From positions 1 through 63,112 of the IMG/VR virus record IMGVR_UViG_3300044988_000895: 63,112 nucleotides of DNA; one strand, given 5' to 3'. Source of the DNA: a virus. The notes below the pieces were generated by a model that was given only the letters and a program-made list of their open reading frames with translations, had not been told where the DNA came from and did no database searches. Position numbers and translations under genes: made by a program. Shown here piece by piece: positions 51,987 to 59,160 of this stretch (position 1 is the stretch's first letter; every line of letters begins with the position of its first letter).

Positions 51987-52586
51987 ATGAACTTTAAACA
52001 GTGGATGGAAAATGAAGATTACAGAGGAACACATCAAGCTCCAGATAAAGAAGATGCTCCACTTCATGACTTGACCAACACTTATCCAGATGATATCTAT
52101 TCCGATAAAGGTGCTTTGTACTATGGCGATTCTTCACCATTTGATCAGCAATCTATTAGCATTATAAAGTCTGCAAGAGGCAAACCTAATCTAGCAGTTA
52201 AAATATTTAGAGCAGTTCCAGATATCAATAAAGAAACTAATAAACAAATTAAATACTATTACAGCTTAATCTATTATGTAAATCAATTTGGATTTCCACC
52301 AATCGCATCTAAAGATAAGTTCGCCAGTGAATTATATCAAAAGTTGAACTATGATAAAAATAAATTCGTTGAACATTTAAACAATGAAATTAAACAACTT
52401 GAAAATAAAATAGAAAAGAAAATTACAATCAATCCGGGAGATTGGGTTTCGATAAATAGACAATATGCAGTTGATCATGGACAAGCTCATGTAGATAATT
52501 ATAAGATCTTATCCAAAACTGTAAAAGCTAAAGAACTATTTACAGACGGCAATAGTATTCACGAATGGGGTTACGATCCAAGATGA
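51987..52586 (+). CDS. ART-PolyVal-like ADP-ribosyltransferase with packaging signal (199 aa)
   Basis: After the signal-like MNFKQWMENEDYRG, the domain shows VKIFRAVPD (with the probable catalytic Arg), INPGDWVSINRQYAVDHG, and the closing LFTDGNSIHEWGYDP (with the probable Glu). This order is that of the ART-PolyVal group (R-S-E ADP-ribosyltransferase fold) found in mobile-element polyvalent proteins. In T4 the comparable packaged enzyme, Alt, modifies host RNA polymerase right after injection. The downstream phosphoesterase start overlaps its stop (ATGA). Confidence 0.75.
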   Translation: MNFKQWMENEDYRGTHQAPDKEDAPLHDLTNTYPDDIYSDKGALYYGDSSPFDQQSISIIKSARGKPNLAVKIFRAVPDINKETNKQIKYYYSLIYYVNQFGFPPIASKDKFASELYQKLNYDKNKFVEHLNNEIKQLENKIEKKITINPGDWVSINRQYAVDHGQAHVDNYKILSKTVKAKELFTDGNSIHEWGYDPR

Positions 52587-53122
52587 AAAACATATTTTTA
52601 ATTGCTGACACACATTTTGGCGATCAAAAATTATGCAATTTGGAATCTTCAGATGGAAAAAAATATCGACCTTGGAATAAATCATCAGATATGGATGAAG
52701 ACTTAATTCGTAAATGGAACGAAGTTGTTGGTAAAAATGACCTTGTTTATCACCTTGGTGATGTTTCAACTCAAAAAGAAAAATTAAAACTATTAAGAAA
52801 ATGTAATGGAGAAAAAATCCTTATAAAAGGAAATAGAGATAATTTCAAACTTATTCATTACACTACTTATTTTTCAGATATCAGATCGTATTATCAAATT
52901 GATAAATTAATTTTAACCCATGTTCCTTTGTTTCCAGCTTGCATTAAAACTGGAAAAATTAATGTACATGGTCATTTACATAAACAAGAAATTAAACATA
53001 TAAAGTATTTAAATGTGTGTGTTGAAAACATAAATTATACGCCCATTTCTATTGATGATATCAAAGTAAAAACAGGCGAAAACGAATTTAATTCTTTATT
53101 GTTCAAATATAAAACTAGCTGA
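52583..53122 (+). CDS. Calcineurin-like metallophosphoesterase (179 aa)
   Basis: The metal-binding motifs are all in order: FLIADTHFGD, YHLGDVST, LIKGNRDN, THVPLFP and NVHGHLHK, as in the small calcineurin-like phosphoesterases. Such enzymes cleave phosphomono- or diesters of nucleotides, nucleic acids or proteins. The ATG at 52583 was preferred to one six codons upstream because of the ATGA overlap with the preceding ADP-ribosyltransferase gene. Coupling may mean that it acts on a product of the transferase, such as a nucleotide or ADP-ribose, which is inference. Confidence 0.85.
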   Translation: MKNIFLIADTHFGDQKLCNLESSDGKKYRPWNKSSDMDEDLIRKWNEVVGKNDLVYHLGDVSTQKEKLKLLRKCNGEKILIKGNRDNFKLIHYTTYFSDIRSYYQIDKLILTHVPLFPACIKTGKINVHGHLHKQEIKHIKYLNVCVENINYTPISIDDIKVKTGENEFNSLLFKYKTS

Positions 53123-53504
53123 TATAGGCAGTTACTTCACATTGTTTGTCACTAGACATCCAATGCCAACTGAAAACTAATAAATTGTCAACACGATCAG
53201 CACCTTCATCTGGCTTCTCAGGATTAGTCATTTTTTCTAAAGGGAATCTTTGCGTGTAGTCAGGTGTCTTATCACTTACATTGAAGCTTGGAACTCCAGC
53301 CAATGCATATCCATGATCATGAAGAATTTGCTGAATATTAGTCAAAGCATGACCCGGCTTTGGCCAATAATTTTTTATAGATGAAACAGCATTACGAACT
53401 TTATCTTTTGACTTGATTGTGTTCTTGCCTTCTAAAATGTCATAATAATCAGACTCTGAAATGATTCCAGCAAGATATAATTTATAATTCGAATTATTTT
53501 TCAT
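53115..53504 (-). CDS. Hypothetical protein (129 aa)
   Basis: Not recognised. It begins MKNNSNYKLYLAGIISESDYY, has a helical middle part and a C-terminal Trp-rich strand (FSWHWMSSDK). The ATG at 53504 with aaaggaacaa ribosome site was preferred over one eight codons earlier. CATAAATA lies upstream. The stop overlaps the convergent phosphoesterase gene by eight bases. Confidence 0.55.
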   Translation of the reverse strand: MKNNSNYKLYLAGIISESDYYDILEGKNTIKSKDKVRNAVSSIKNYWPKPGHALTNIQQILHDHGYALAGVPSFNVSDKTPDYTQRFPLEKMTNPEKPDEGADRVDNLLVFSWHWMSSDKQCEVTAYIS

Positions 53505-53530
53505 GATTGTTCCTTTGTTTTTGAACAAAT

Positions 53531-53538
53531 TATTTATG
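53531..53538 (-). promoter_or_regulatory. Late-promoter-like element CATAAATA
   Basis: CATAAATA on the minus strand lies 26 bases upstream of the ATG at 53504, leaving room for a normal leader with an aaagg ribosome site. It supports CATAAATA as a promoter element independent of the short-leader cases. Confidence 0.5.
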
Positions 53539-53596
53539 TTTACGCTCTTTAAATTTAGTTGAATTATACTTTATAATTTAGTAAGGGGTATATTTT

Positions 53597-53794
53597 ATGT
53601 CTAATTCAGTAGATAAATGGCTTGCTAATATTATCAATCTTTCTGATCTTCCAGAAACGGATAGATTAATTTTTGGAAAAATCAGGAAAAGAGCAAATCA
53701 ACTCATAAAAGAGGGAAATGACCCTTGTGATGTCATGGTTGAAATATTTCAAGGGGCAATTAATGAGATGAATAGAAGGAATTTAGAAGACTAA
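53597..53794 (+). CDS. Small hypothetical protein (65 aa)
   Basis: Not recognised. Helical and charged (FGKIRKRANQLIKEGNDP). A taaggggta ribosome site precedes the ATG, so translation is likely. Confidence 0.5.
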   Translation: MSNSVDKWLANIINLSDLPETDRLIFGKIRKRANQLIKEGNDPCDVMVEIFQGAINEMNRRNLED

Positions 53795-53798
53795 TTCC

Positions 53799-54125
53799 CT
53801 ATTTTTGACCAAAACTCGTCCTAGCTTGAGATGGATCATTCCACCATGTAGAATCATCAGACTTTTTCTTAATTTCTGCCATAATGATTTTATCTAATTC
53901 ATTTAATTTGGCATATGACTTACCAGCTACCATCAAATCTACCCTATAATCATTAGCTTCTTTGTCTTTTCCATCTAACTTCAAACGAATGTATGGAGTC
54001 AATAAGTTAAGAGGAAACATAGGAAAACTTTTAGACATGCTGTCTATAAAATCACCATGAAGCAAAGGATTCCTATGAAACTTAGGGTCAAACAAACCTT
54101 CTAAATATTGCATAAATGTTTTCAT
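53799..54125 (-). CDS. Hypothetical protein with packaging-signal-like N-terminus (108 aa)
   Basis: The first residues, MKTFMQYLEGLFDP, compare closely with MKTYQEFIAEA of the T4 internal proteins. The rest is mostly helical (FPLNLLTPYIRLKLDGKDKE, LNELDKIIMAEIKKK), with no known motif. It has TAAATA four bases before the ATG and lacks a Shine-Dalgarno site, as do the cassette genes. Confidence 0.6.
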   Translation of the reverse strand: MKTFMQYLEGLFDPKFHRNPLLHGDFIDSMSKSFPMFPLNLLTPYIRLKLDGKDKEANDYRVDLMVAGKSYAKLNELDKIIMAEIKKKSDDSTWWNDPSQARTSFGQK

Positions 54126-54129
54126 ACAC

Positions 54130-54137
54130 TATTTAAG
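54130..54137 (-). promoter_or_regulatory. Late-promoter-like element CTTAAATA (short leader)
   Basis: CTTAAATA followed by GTGT and the ATG at 54125. No Shine-Dalgarno site is found, and the spacing is the same as in the two duplicated cassettes. Confidence 0.45.
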
Positions 54138-54183
54138 CAAAACATATCTCTTTTTTTCAAAATACTAATTCTTTTGAGTATAT

Positions 54184-54366
54184 ATGGTAATGGAAATATA
54201 CATCACAAGCATGGTATTCATCTTCTTTTCATTCTTCTTAGGATATTTTCTAAAAAGAAAATTAGATTGCAAAATCATTGATCAAAGATGTAAACAAATA
54301 TGTGAAAGTGAAATGAACGAATTTAAACAATTGCAGGAACTATTGCGAATCAGAAAATTAATCTAA
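54184..54366 (+). CDS. Small single-pass membrane protein (60 aa)
   Basis: An N-terminal hydrophobic helix (ITSMVFIFFSFFLGYFL) is followed by a charged tail (KQICESEMNEFKQLQELL). Two candidate ATGs lie two codons apart, neither with a good ribosome site. The membrane topology and the following plus-strand genes support it as real. Confidence 0.45.
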   Translation: MVMEIYITSMVFIFFSFFLGYFLKRKLDCKIIDQRCKQICESEMNEFKQLQELLRIRKLI

Positions 54367-54391
54367 TTTGTATAATAAAGGAAAGTAAGCA

Positions 54392-54838
54392 ATGTATTAT
54401 AAAAATCAAAACAAAAAATTGTCAGAAAAAGAGTGGATGGAAAGCGTCATAAGTCAAATGGGATTTAAAACCAAAAGAATAGACGAACAACAACCAGCAC
54501 CTGCACCTGCTCAACAACCAGCAGCACCTGCACCTGCAGCAGCACCAAGTAAAACAATGACAGATTTTTTCACAACAATAAACAGTATGTCTCAAATGTT
54601 GGGCGGAAAAACCGCTATGCCAACAGATCCAAAACAAGCACAAGCATTTAATGCTAATCTTGCAAGTTTAGGAAAATTGTTTCCAGCCCTACAAGCAGAA
54701 ATGCAAAAAGCTCAAAAAGCACAAGCACAACAACCAGCAGCACCACAAGCTCAAGCACAACAACCTCAAAAAGCACAAGCACAACAACCAGCAGCACAAC
54801 AGCCTCAACAAGCTCAAGCTCAACAACCACAACGATAA
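54392..54838 (+). CDS. Ala/Gln/Pro-rich low-complexity protein (148 aa)
   Basis: The N-terminal 28 residues (YYKNQNKKLSEKEWMESV, then QMGFK) match the next gene. A Pro-Ala linker, a helical segment (MTDFFTTINSMSQMLGG, FNANLASLGKLFPAL) and a C-terminal tail of AQQPQKA-like repeats follow. A good aaggaaag ribosome site precedes the ATG. Abundant virion or scaffold-like function is possible. No known family was recognised. Confidence 0.6.
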   Translation: MYYKNQNKKLSEKEWMESVISQMGFKTKRIDEQQPAPAPAQQPAAPAPAAAPSKTMTDFFTTINSMSQMLGGKTAMPTDPKQAQAFNANLASLGKLFPALQAEMQKAQKAQAQQPAAPQAQAQQPQKAQAQQPAAQQPQQAQAQQPQR

Positions 54839-54865
54839 TAAATATAGTTTTTTATAAGAGGTGTT

Positions 54866-55042
54866 ATGTTTTACGAAGATCAAAAAAAAATCAGTGACCA
54901 GAATTGGCTCAACAGTCTAAAAAGACAAATGGGATTAAAAGAATATTCTGATGAACCAGAAAAAAAAGTAGAAAAAAAACCAATAAATGAAAATCTACCA
55001 AAACAAGAACCAGCAAAGAAAAAATCCATATACGATTGGTAG
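54866..55042 (+). CDS. Small paralogue of the preceding N-terminal module (58 aa)
   Basis: The frame MFYEDQKKISDQNWLNSLKR, continuing QMGLK, aligns with the start of the upstream protein (xYxxQxK, then W, then QMGxK). It then ends in a short charged tail (EPAKKKSIYDW). An agaggtgtt ribosome site lies before the ATG. The pair looks like one duplicated N-terminal tag joined to different tails. Confidence 0.6.
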   Translation: MFYEDQKKISDQNWLNSLKRQMGLKEYSDEPEKKVEKKPINENLPKQEPAKKKSIYDW

Positions 55043-55066
55043 AAAATTTATTTACCAACTAAAAAA

Positions 55067-55264
55067 TCAAATAGGTTTGACATATCTAATTTCAGCTATG
55101 CCATTAAATTTAATTTCTGCTTCTGTTGCTACTCTAACAGCATCATCTTTACTTTCATAAAGACCAAAATAATTTAGTTTATCATTTATCCACACTCTTA
55201 CATCCCACCTGTGGTATTTATTTTTATGAACATAACTAAGCCAATTTGAGTAATTATTTTTCAT
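55067..55264 (-). CDS. AP2-domain remnant of an HNH endonuclease (65 aa)
   Basis: WDVRVWINDKLNYFGLYESKDDAVRVATEAEIKFNG is an AP2-like DNA-binding domain, the same as at the end of the four endonucleases upstream. The HNH part is absent. Its start overlaps the upstream stop by four bases (ATGA), so it is still read as the last gene of the unit. It may be a truncated copy or a free regulator. Confidence 0.65.
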   Translation of the reverse strand: MKNNYSNWLSYVHKNKYHRWDVRVWINDKLNYFGLYESKDDAVRVATEAEIKFNGIAEIRYVKPI

Positions 55265-55824
55265 TCATCTCTCCCAAATTCACCATGAAGTTTCTTTCGT
55301 GCAGCTATAGCCACCTTAATTGCATCTTCTTTGTTGTCAAAATAACCAAAAGAATAAGATTTATTATCTTTGTAAATTCTTACTACCCATTTGCCAACTC
55401 TTTTATTCCAATAGACTCCTTTATGTCCAGATGTGTTGTTTTTTTGTATTTTACGATTTCGTTGATTTTGATCAGGCGTTGTTTCTCTGATGTTATCGAT
55501 ACTGTTATTTAATGAATTTACATCTTCATGATCTACTTGTTTGCCTTCTGTCAAATAGCCATTATGTAAAAGAAATATAACTCTACTACATGTAACAAAA
55601 TAAGGTTTTCCATTATAGGTAATATTAATCATCCATCTTCTATATCCATCTTTAGCATGAGTGTGTATATAACCAGCACTCTTATTGGCAAATCTGGTGT
55701 TCCATCGCAAATTTTTTCTAGGAAGCCAAATTAAGCCAGATGTACTAGATGAACTAGTGGAATCTATCTTCAAAATAGATCGAATGTATTTTAATGGAAT
55801 ACCTTGTATAGAATTTCGTTTCAT
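55261..55824 (-). CDS. HNH-AP2 endonuclease, copy 4 (187 aa)
   Basis: N-terminal module SIQGIPLKYIRSILKID, then an HNH core (VDHEDVNSLNNSIDNIRE) and the C-terminal AP2 domain (KGVYWNKRVGKWVVRIY). This is the layout of mobile phage HNH endonucleases that nick at specific sites. All key residues remain, although the usual ADG before N is EDV here. It is one of four coupled copies with ATGA junctions. Confidence 0.8.
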   Translation of the reverse strand: MKRNSIQGIPLKYIRSILKIDSTSSSSTSGLIWLPRKNLRWNTRFANKSAGYIHTHAKDGYRRWMINITYNGKPYFVTCSRVIFLLHNGYLTEGKQVDHEDVNSLNNSIDNIRETTPDQNQRNRKIQKNNTSGHKGVYWNKRVGKWVVRIYKDNKSYSFGYFDNKEDAIKVAIAARKKLHGEFGRDE

Positions 55825-56384
55825 TTATCTCTCCCAAATTCGCCATGATATTTCTTTCTAGCTTCTTCAATGGCTTTTTTGGCATTTTCTTTTTCTGATT
55901 TCAAAAAATAACCAATATGTATTTTTTTGTAATTTACATACAATTTAGCTTCCCATTTTTGTCTTTTTTCATCCCAAGAAAGACCTTTTGTTCCAGAAGT
56001 GTTGTTTTTCCTCAACTTGCTATTTTGAGAATTTTGTGATTGGGTTGCTTCTCTTAAATTTTCGATTGAATTGTCTAATGATTTATTAGTGGCATGATCC
56101 ACCACTTTATCATCTGTCAAATAACCATTATGTAAAAGGAAAACAACTCTGCTGCATTTTATGTCGTGCTTTTTATCGTTATAGCGAATTGTGCATTTCC
56201 AGCTTTCGTAACCACGATTATCTGTATATAGATATCCAGCATGCTTGTTGGCATGTTTGGTGTTCCATGATTTTGTTCCATCTTCTCTTGGAAGCCATGT
56301 CAATTCAGAAGGAGAAGTTAGATCTATCTTCAATATAGATTGAATATACTCCAAAGGTATGCCTTGTATAGAAGTTAGTTTCAT
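55821..56384 (-). CDS. HNH-AP2 endonuclease, copy 3 (187 aa)
   Basis: The same layout as its neighbours. The HNH core VDHATNKSLDNSIENLRE has changed residues (ATN in place of ADG), and the AP2 domain (KGLSWDEKRQKWEAKLY) is intact. It is the most diverged of the four and has one extra stretch (FLKSEKENAKKAIEEA) in the last helix. Confidence 0.78.
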   Translation of the reverse strand: MKLTSIQGIPLEYIQSILKIDLTSPSELTWLPREDGTKSWNTKHANKHAGYLYTDNRGYESWKCTIRYNDKKHDIKCSRVVFLLHNGYLTDDKVVDHATNKSLDNSIENLREATQSQNSQNSKLRKNNTSGTKGLSWDEKRQKWEAKLYVNYKKIHIGYFLKSEKENAKKAIEEARKKYHGEFGRDK

Positions 56385-56944
56385 TTATCTCTCCCAAATT
56401 CACCATGAAGTTTTTTTCTAGCTTCTATAGCTACCTTGATTGCATCTTCTTTATTCACATAAAGACCAAAGTAATATGATTTACCAAATGCAGATATTTG
56501 TACTCTCCATTTTCTGCTATTTTTATCCCAAAAAACATCTTTGTGTCCAGAAGTGTTATTTTTTGGAATTTTGCTGTTCTGATTATTTTGGTCTTTGGTT
56601 ACTTCTCTTAAATTATCAACATTGTTGTTTAAAGAATTGCCATCAGCATGATCAATATCTTTTCCTTCGGTTAGATATTTATTATGTAAAAGAAATACAA
56701 TTCTACTGCATCGTAAGTCATATTTTTTCCCATTATAGGAAATACTTACTACCCATCTTTGATATCCCTTTTTTTTGTTGGTGTGCTTATAGCCAGCCAT
56801 TTTATTTGCATAATATAAATTGAATCTTCCACATTCTCTTGGAAGCCAAATTAAGCCAGATGTACTAGATGAACTAGTGGAATCTATCTTCAATATAGAT
56901 TGAATATACTCTAAAGGTATACCTTGTATGGAAGTTAGTTTCAT
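56381..56944 (-). CDS. HNH-AP2 endonuclease, copy 2 (187 aa)
   Basis: HNH core IDHADGNSLNNNVDNLRE and AP2 domain (KDVFWDKNSRKWRVQIS) are complete. The N-terminal SILKIDSTSSSSTSGLIWLP block is nearly the same as in copy 4, so these two share a recent ancestor or have exchanged sequence. Confidence 0.8.
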   Translation of the reverse strand: MKLTSIQGIPLEYIQSILKIDSTSSSSTSGLIWLPRECGRFNLYYANKMAGYKHTNKKKGYQRWVVSISYNGKKYDLRCSRIVFLLHNKYLTEGKDIDHADGNSLNNNVDNLREVTKDQNNQNSKIPKNNTSGHKDVFWDKNSRKWRVQISAFGKSYYFGLYVNKEDAIKVAIEARKKLHGEFGRDK

Positions 56945-57477
56945 TCATCTCTCCCAAATTCACCATGAAGTTTCTTTCGTGCAGCAATAGCCACCTCGAT
57001 TGCATCTTCTAGTTTTTCATGAAGACCAAAATTTTGTAATTTTCCATTCAGTCGTATTCTCACTTCCCATTTCCCGCTTGCTTTATGCCAAAAAATTCCT
57101 TTATGACCAGAAGTGTTATTTTTTGGCACTTTGCTGTTGTGCATGTTTTCGGAATGCGAAGATTCCCTGAGATTTTCAGAATTGTTGTTCAATGAATCAC
57201 CATCAGCATGATCTACTTCCTTGTCTGGATCTAACTCTTTTTCTTTTAACAGCAATACAATGCGATGAACTATTAGGTCATGTCTTTTGCCGTTATAAGG
57301 CACTTTCATGACCCAATATTTCTTTCCAGTCAGAACTCCCTTTTCCTTATAAGCCTTCAAAGTGCCAGCAACTCCAGATTTTTTTATCCAAGTCAATCCA
57401 GATGGACTAGTAGAATTTATTTTTAATATAGATTGAATATAGGATAGAGGAATGCCTTGTATGGAAGGGAGTTTCAT
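56941..57477 (-). CDS. HNH-AP2 endonuclease, copy 1 (178 aa)
   Basis: First of the array. HNH core VDHADGDSLNNNSENLRE and AP2 domain (KGIFWHKASGKWEVRIR). A shorter linker of nine residues less than the others follows the N-terminal module. Its start overlaps the preceding hypothetical gene by four bases, so the whole array is read from a promoter further upstream. Confidence 0.8.
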   Translation of the reverse strand: MKLPSIQGIPLSYIQSILKINSTSPSGLTWIKKSGVAGTLKAYKEKGVLTGKKYWVMKVPYNGKRHDLIVHRIVLLLKEKELDPDKEVDHADGDSLNNNSENLRESSHSENMHNSKVPKNNTSGHKGIFWHKASGKWEVRIRLNGKLQNFGLHEKLEDAIEVAIAARKKLHGEFGRDE

Positions 57478-58214
57478 GATTTCATCTTCAATATATCTTT
57501 TATCATTTTAGCAATAATTTTTTTTTCAATTTTTATTTTTGGCAAGTGTTCTCCTTCTAATTCAGCACCATTTTCAGAATATTCAACATTCTGATCAAAT
57601 TCACAAGAAAACAATACTAAATTTTTTAAGTCATCTATTTGATAACTCCAAAATACAATATCTTTTATTTTTTTTGAATCTTTTTTGTAAATATCAGGAT
57701 CTGCTTCGTCACTAAAGTGTTCTTTACATGACTTTACTATAAGTTCTCTAGTGCGGAAAGTGTATTCTTTGTCATTTCCAAAGCGGTCTTCATCAGCTTC
57801 TGTTTCAATATCTATAATTACATTAGTGTTGATTGTTTCGAACAAAGCATCAATTGTAGCCTCCATCCATAGAGATGGATTTGGAGCTTCATTTTTATCG
57901 TTGAATAAATGACTCAAAACATAATGCATTGAATAGATTTTTTCGAATGGAGATAATTTTTCAAAGACATAGTTCAAAGGAGGGTTGATTCGAACATCTT
58001 CCTTTAAGGTTTCAACAATTTCATTTATGCATTCGGGTTTTCGAAGATCAACATCTTGTGGCGATTCTAATGATGTCATATCATCGATCATAAAATGTGC
58101 AGCATCAACAAGCAAGTTCTTTAAAGGTCCGGTGATTACTTTTTGACCATTATTACATGTCCACATAGCAAAATATTCTTTCTTTTGTAAAATCGCATTG
58201 GGCAGCAACAACAC
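57474..58214 (-). CDS. Hypothetical protein (246 aa), N-terminus probably broken
   Basis: Not recognised. Helical regions (LLVDAAHFMIDDMTSL, LSPFEKIYSMHYVLSHLF) with an acidic and a lysine-rich C-terminus. The open frame begins at a GTG (58214), and the first ATG is at 58166 (MWTCNNGQKV). Neither has a good ribosome site. The upstream 125 bp encode a protein-like Cys-rich segment in the -1 frame, suggesting that this is the body of a longer gene. Its stop overlaps the first HNH gene by four bases. Confidence 0.55.
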   Translation of the reverse strand: MLLLPNAILQKKEYFAMWTCNNGQKVITGPLKNLLVDAAHFMIDDMTSLESPQDVDLRKPECINEIVETLKEDVRINPPLNYVFEKLSPFEKIYSMHYVLSHLFNDKNEAPNPSLWMEATIDALFETINTNVIIDIETEADEDRFGNDKEYTFRTRELIVKSCKEHFSDEADPDIYKKDSKKIKDIVFWSYQIDDLKNLVLFSCEFDQNVEYSENGAELEGEHLPKIKIEKKIIAKMIKDILKMKS

Positions 58215-58339
58215 ATTGCTTCTTCAGAATTCCCACCTAATAGTCATTCTTCATCCCAATGCGATGAGTGAAAATAACAAACTTGAAAATTATTGTCAAC
58301 ACATCTTGCATGATAAAAAAAAATATGTTTCACTACCAT
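58215..58339 (-). pseudogene. Cys-rich N-terminal segment interrupted by UGA and frameshift
   Basis: From an ATG at 58339 the minus strand reads MVVKHIFFYHARCVDNNF, later YFHSSHWDEE, then TGA (58244-58246), and continues LLGGNSEEAMCCCCP. One additional C in the CCC at 58200-58202 would join the frame of the following gene as PNAILQKK. A Cys-rich start followed by MWTCNNGQ suggests a lost zinc ribbon. The start has no ribosome site, so the segment could also be chance. The opposite-strand gene begins 17 bases away. Confidence 0.35.
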
Positions 58340-58356
58340 TAGAAAGGAATTTTAAA

Positions 58357-58632
58357 ATGATATACTTGTACTCTGGCTTTAGCTTGCTAATTGGACTTTA
58401 CTCCTTACCACTCATGATTGATGTGATAAAATCAAAACATGAGATATCACACCTAAGCACAATAAAGAAATTTCTCTATTTCTTATCGTGCTTCCTTTTC
58501 TTGACATTCCCATTCGTAAACTTCGCAGCTTTCTTCGAAGGAATATCACTGCAATCATCATACTTGTCTTATGTCTCAGGAATCTATGGAATAATCTTCA
58601 TAAGCTTTTATTTCATCGATCTTGAAAAATAA
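58357..58632 (+). CDS. Small multi-pass membrane protein (91 aa)
   Basis: Three hydrophobic segments (YSGFSLLIGLYSLPLMI, FLYFLSCFLFLTFPFV, VSGIYGIIFISFYFI). The ATG at 58357 has an aaaggaat ribosome site and was preferred over in-frame starts upstream that lack one. It is coupled to the acetyltransferase gene three bases later. Function unknown. A holin or a host-envelope effector is conceivable. Confidence 0.55.
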   Translation: MIYLYSGFSLLIGLYSLPLMIDVIKSKHEISHLSTIKKFLYFLSCFLFLTFPFVNFAAFFEGISLQSSYLSYVSGIYGIIFISFYFIDLEK

Positions 58633-58635
58633 ACT

Positions 58636-59160
58636 ATGACAATAAAACTCGGAACTCTTTCTGTCATAAATCAAGACTGTATCGTGTATTTTCCAAACGC
58701 ACAAATAACTGTTGGAAATTACTCTGGAGTCGCACGAAGAGTTACCTTTCTTTGCGGTGGTCCTATTGACCATGCATCAATACATAACCCAACTGTAAGT
58801 AACTTCCGTTTCAAATCACATTACCCAAATTCAAATTACCCAACAGGAAGAGATAAAGGTCCAATCGAAATCGGATCTGATTGTTGGATCGGTACAGAAG
58901 CAATGATATTTGGCGGTACTACTATTGGTCACGGATCTATTGTCGGTGCTAGAGCAGTTGTCACGAAAGATGTTCCTCCATTCGCCATTGTCGCTGGTAA
59001 CCCCGCCAAAATCATCAGGTACAGATTCGAAAAAAATGTCATAGATCAATTAATGGAAATACAATGGTGGAATTGGACTAAAGAAAAAGTTGAACAAAAT
59101 ATAGACCTACTTGCAGATATAAAAAAATTCTTGGAAATACATTATAAAAATGCAAATTAG
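58636..59160 (+). CDS. Hexapeptide-repeat (CatB/LbH-type) acetyltransferase
   Basis: The left-handed beta-helix pattern is clear: IEIGSDCWIGTEAMIFGGTTIGHGSIVGARAVVTKDVPPFAIV (in pieces), ending GNPAKIIRYRF, the standard closing motif. A loop with GGPIDHASIHNP carries the presumed catalytic His. It transfers acetyl from acetyl-CoA to a sugar or an antibiotic-like hydroxyl. Together with the sulfotransferase and TylF genes it points to glycan decoration. An antibiotic acetyltransferase is less likely given the context. Confidence 0.82.
   Translation: MTIKLGTLSVINQDCIVYFPNAQITVGNYSGVARRVTFLCGGPIDHASIHNPTVSNFRFKSHYPNSNYPTGRDKGPIEIGSDCWIGTEAMIFGGTTIGHGSIVGARAVVTKDVPPFAIVAGNPAKIIRYRFEKNVIDQLMEIQWWNWTKEKVEQNIDLLADIKKFLEIHYKNAN

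Noticed and set aside
44424-58246. General recoding of UGA as Trp
   Set aside because: Many genes end in TGA at ATGA junctions or shortly before other stops, and large proteins use TGG throughout. The in-frame UGA cases are isolated.
58198-58356. Longer N-terminus for the membrane protein at 58357
   Set aside because: It needs a TTG or an ATG without ribosome site. The ATG at 58357 has aaaggaat.
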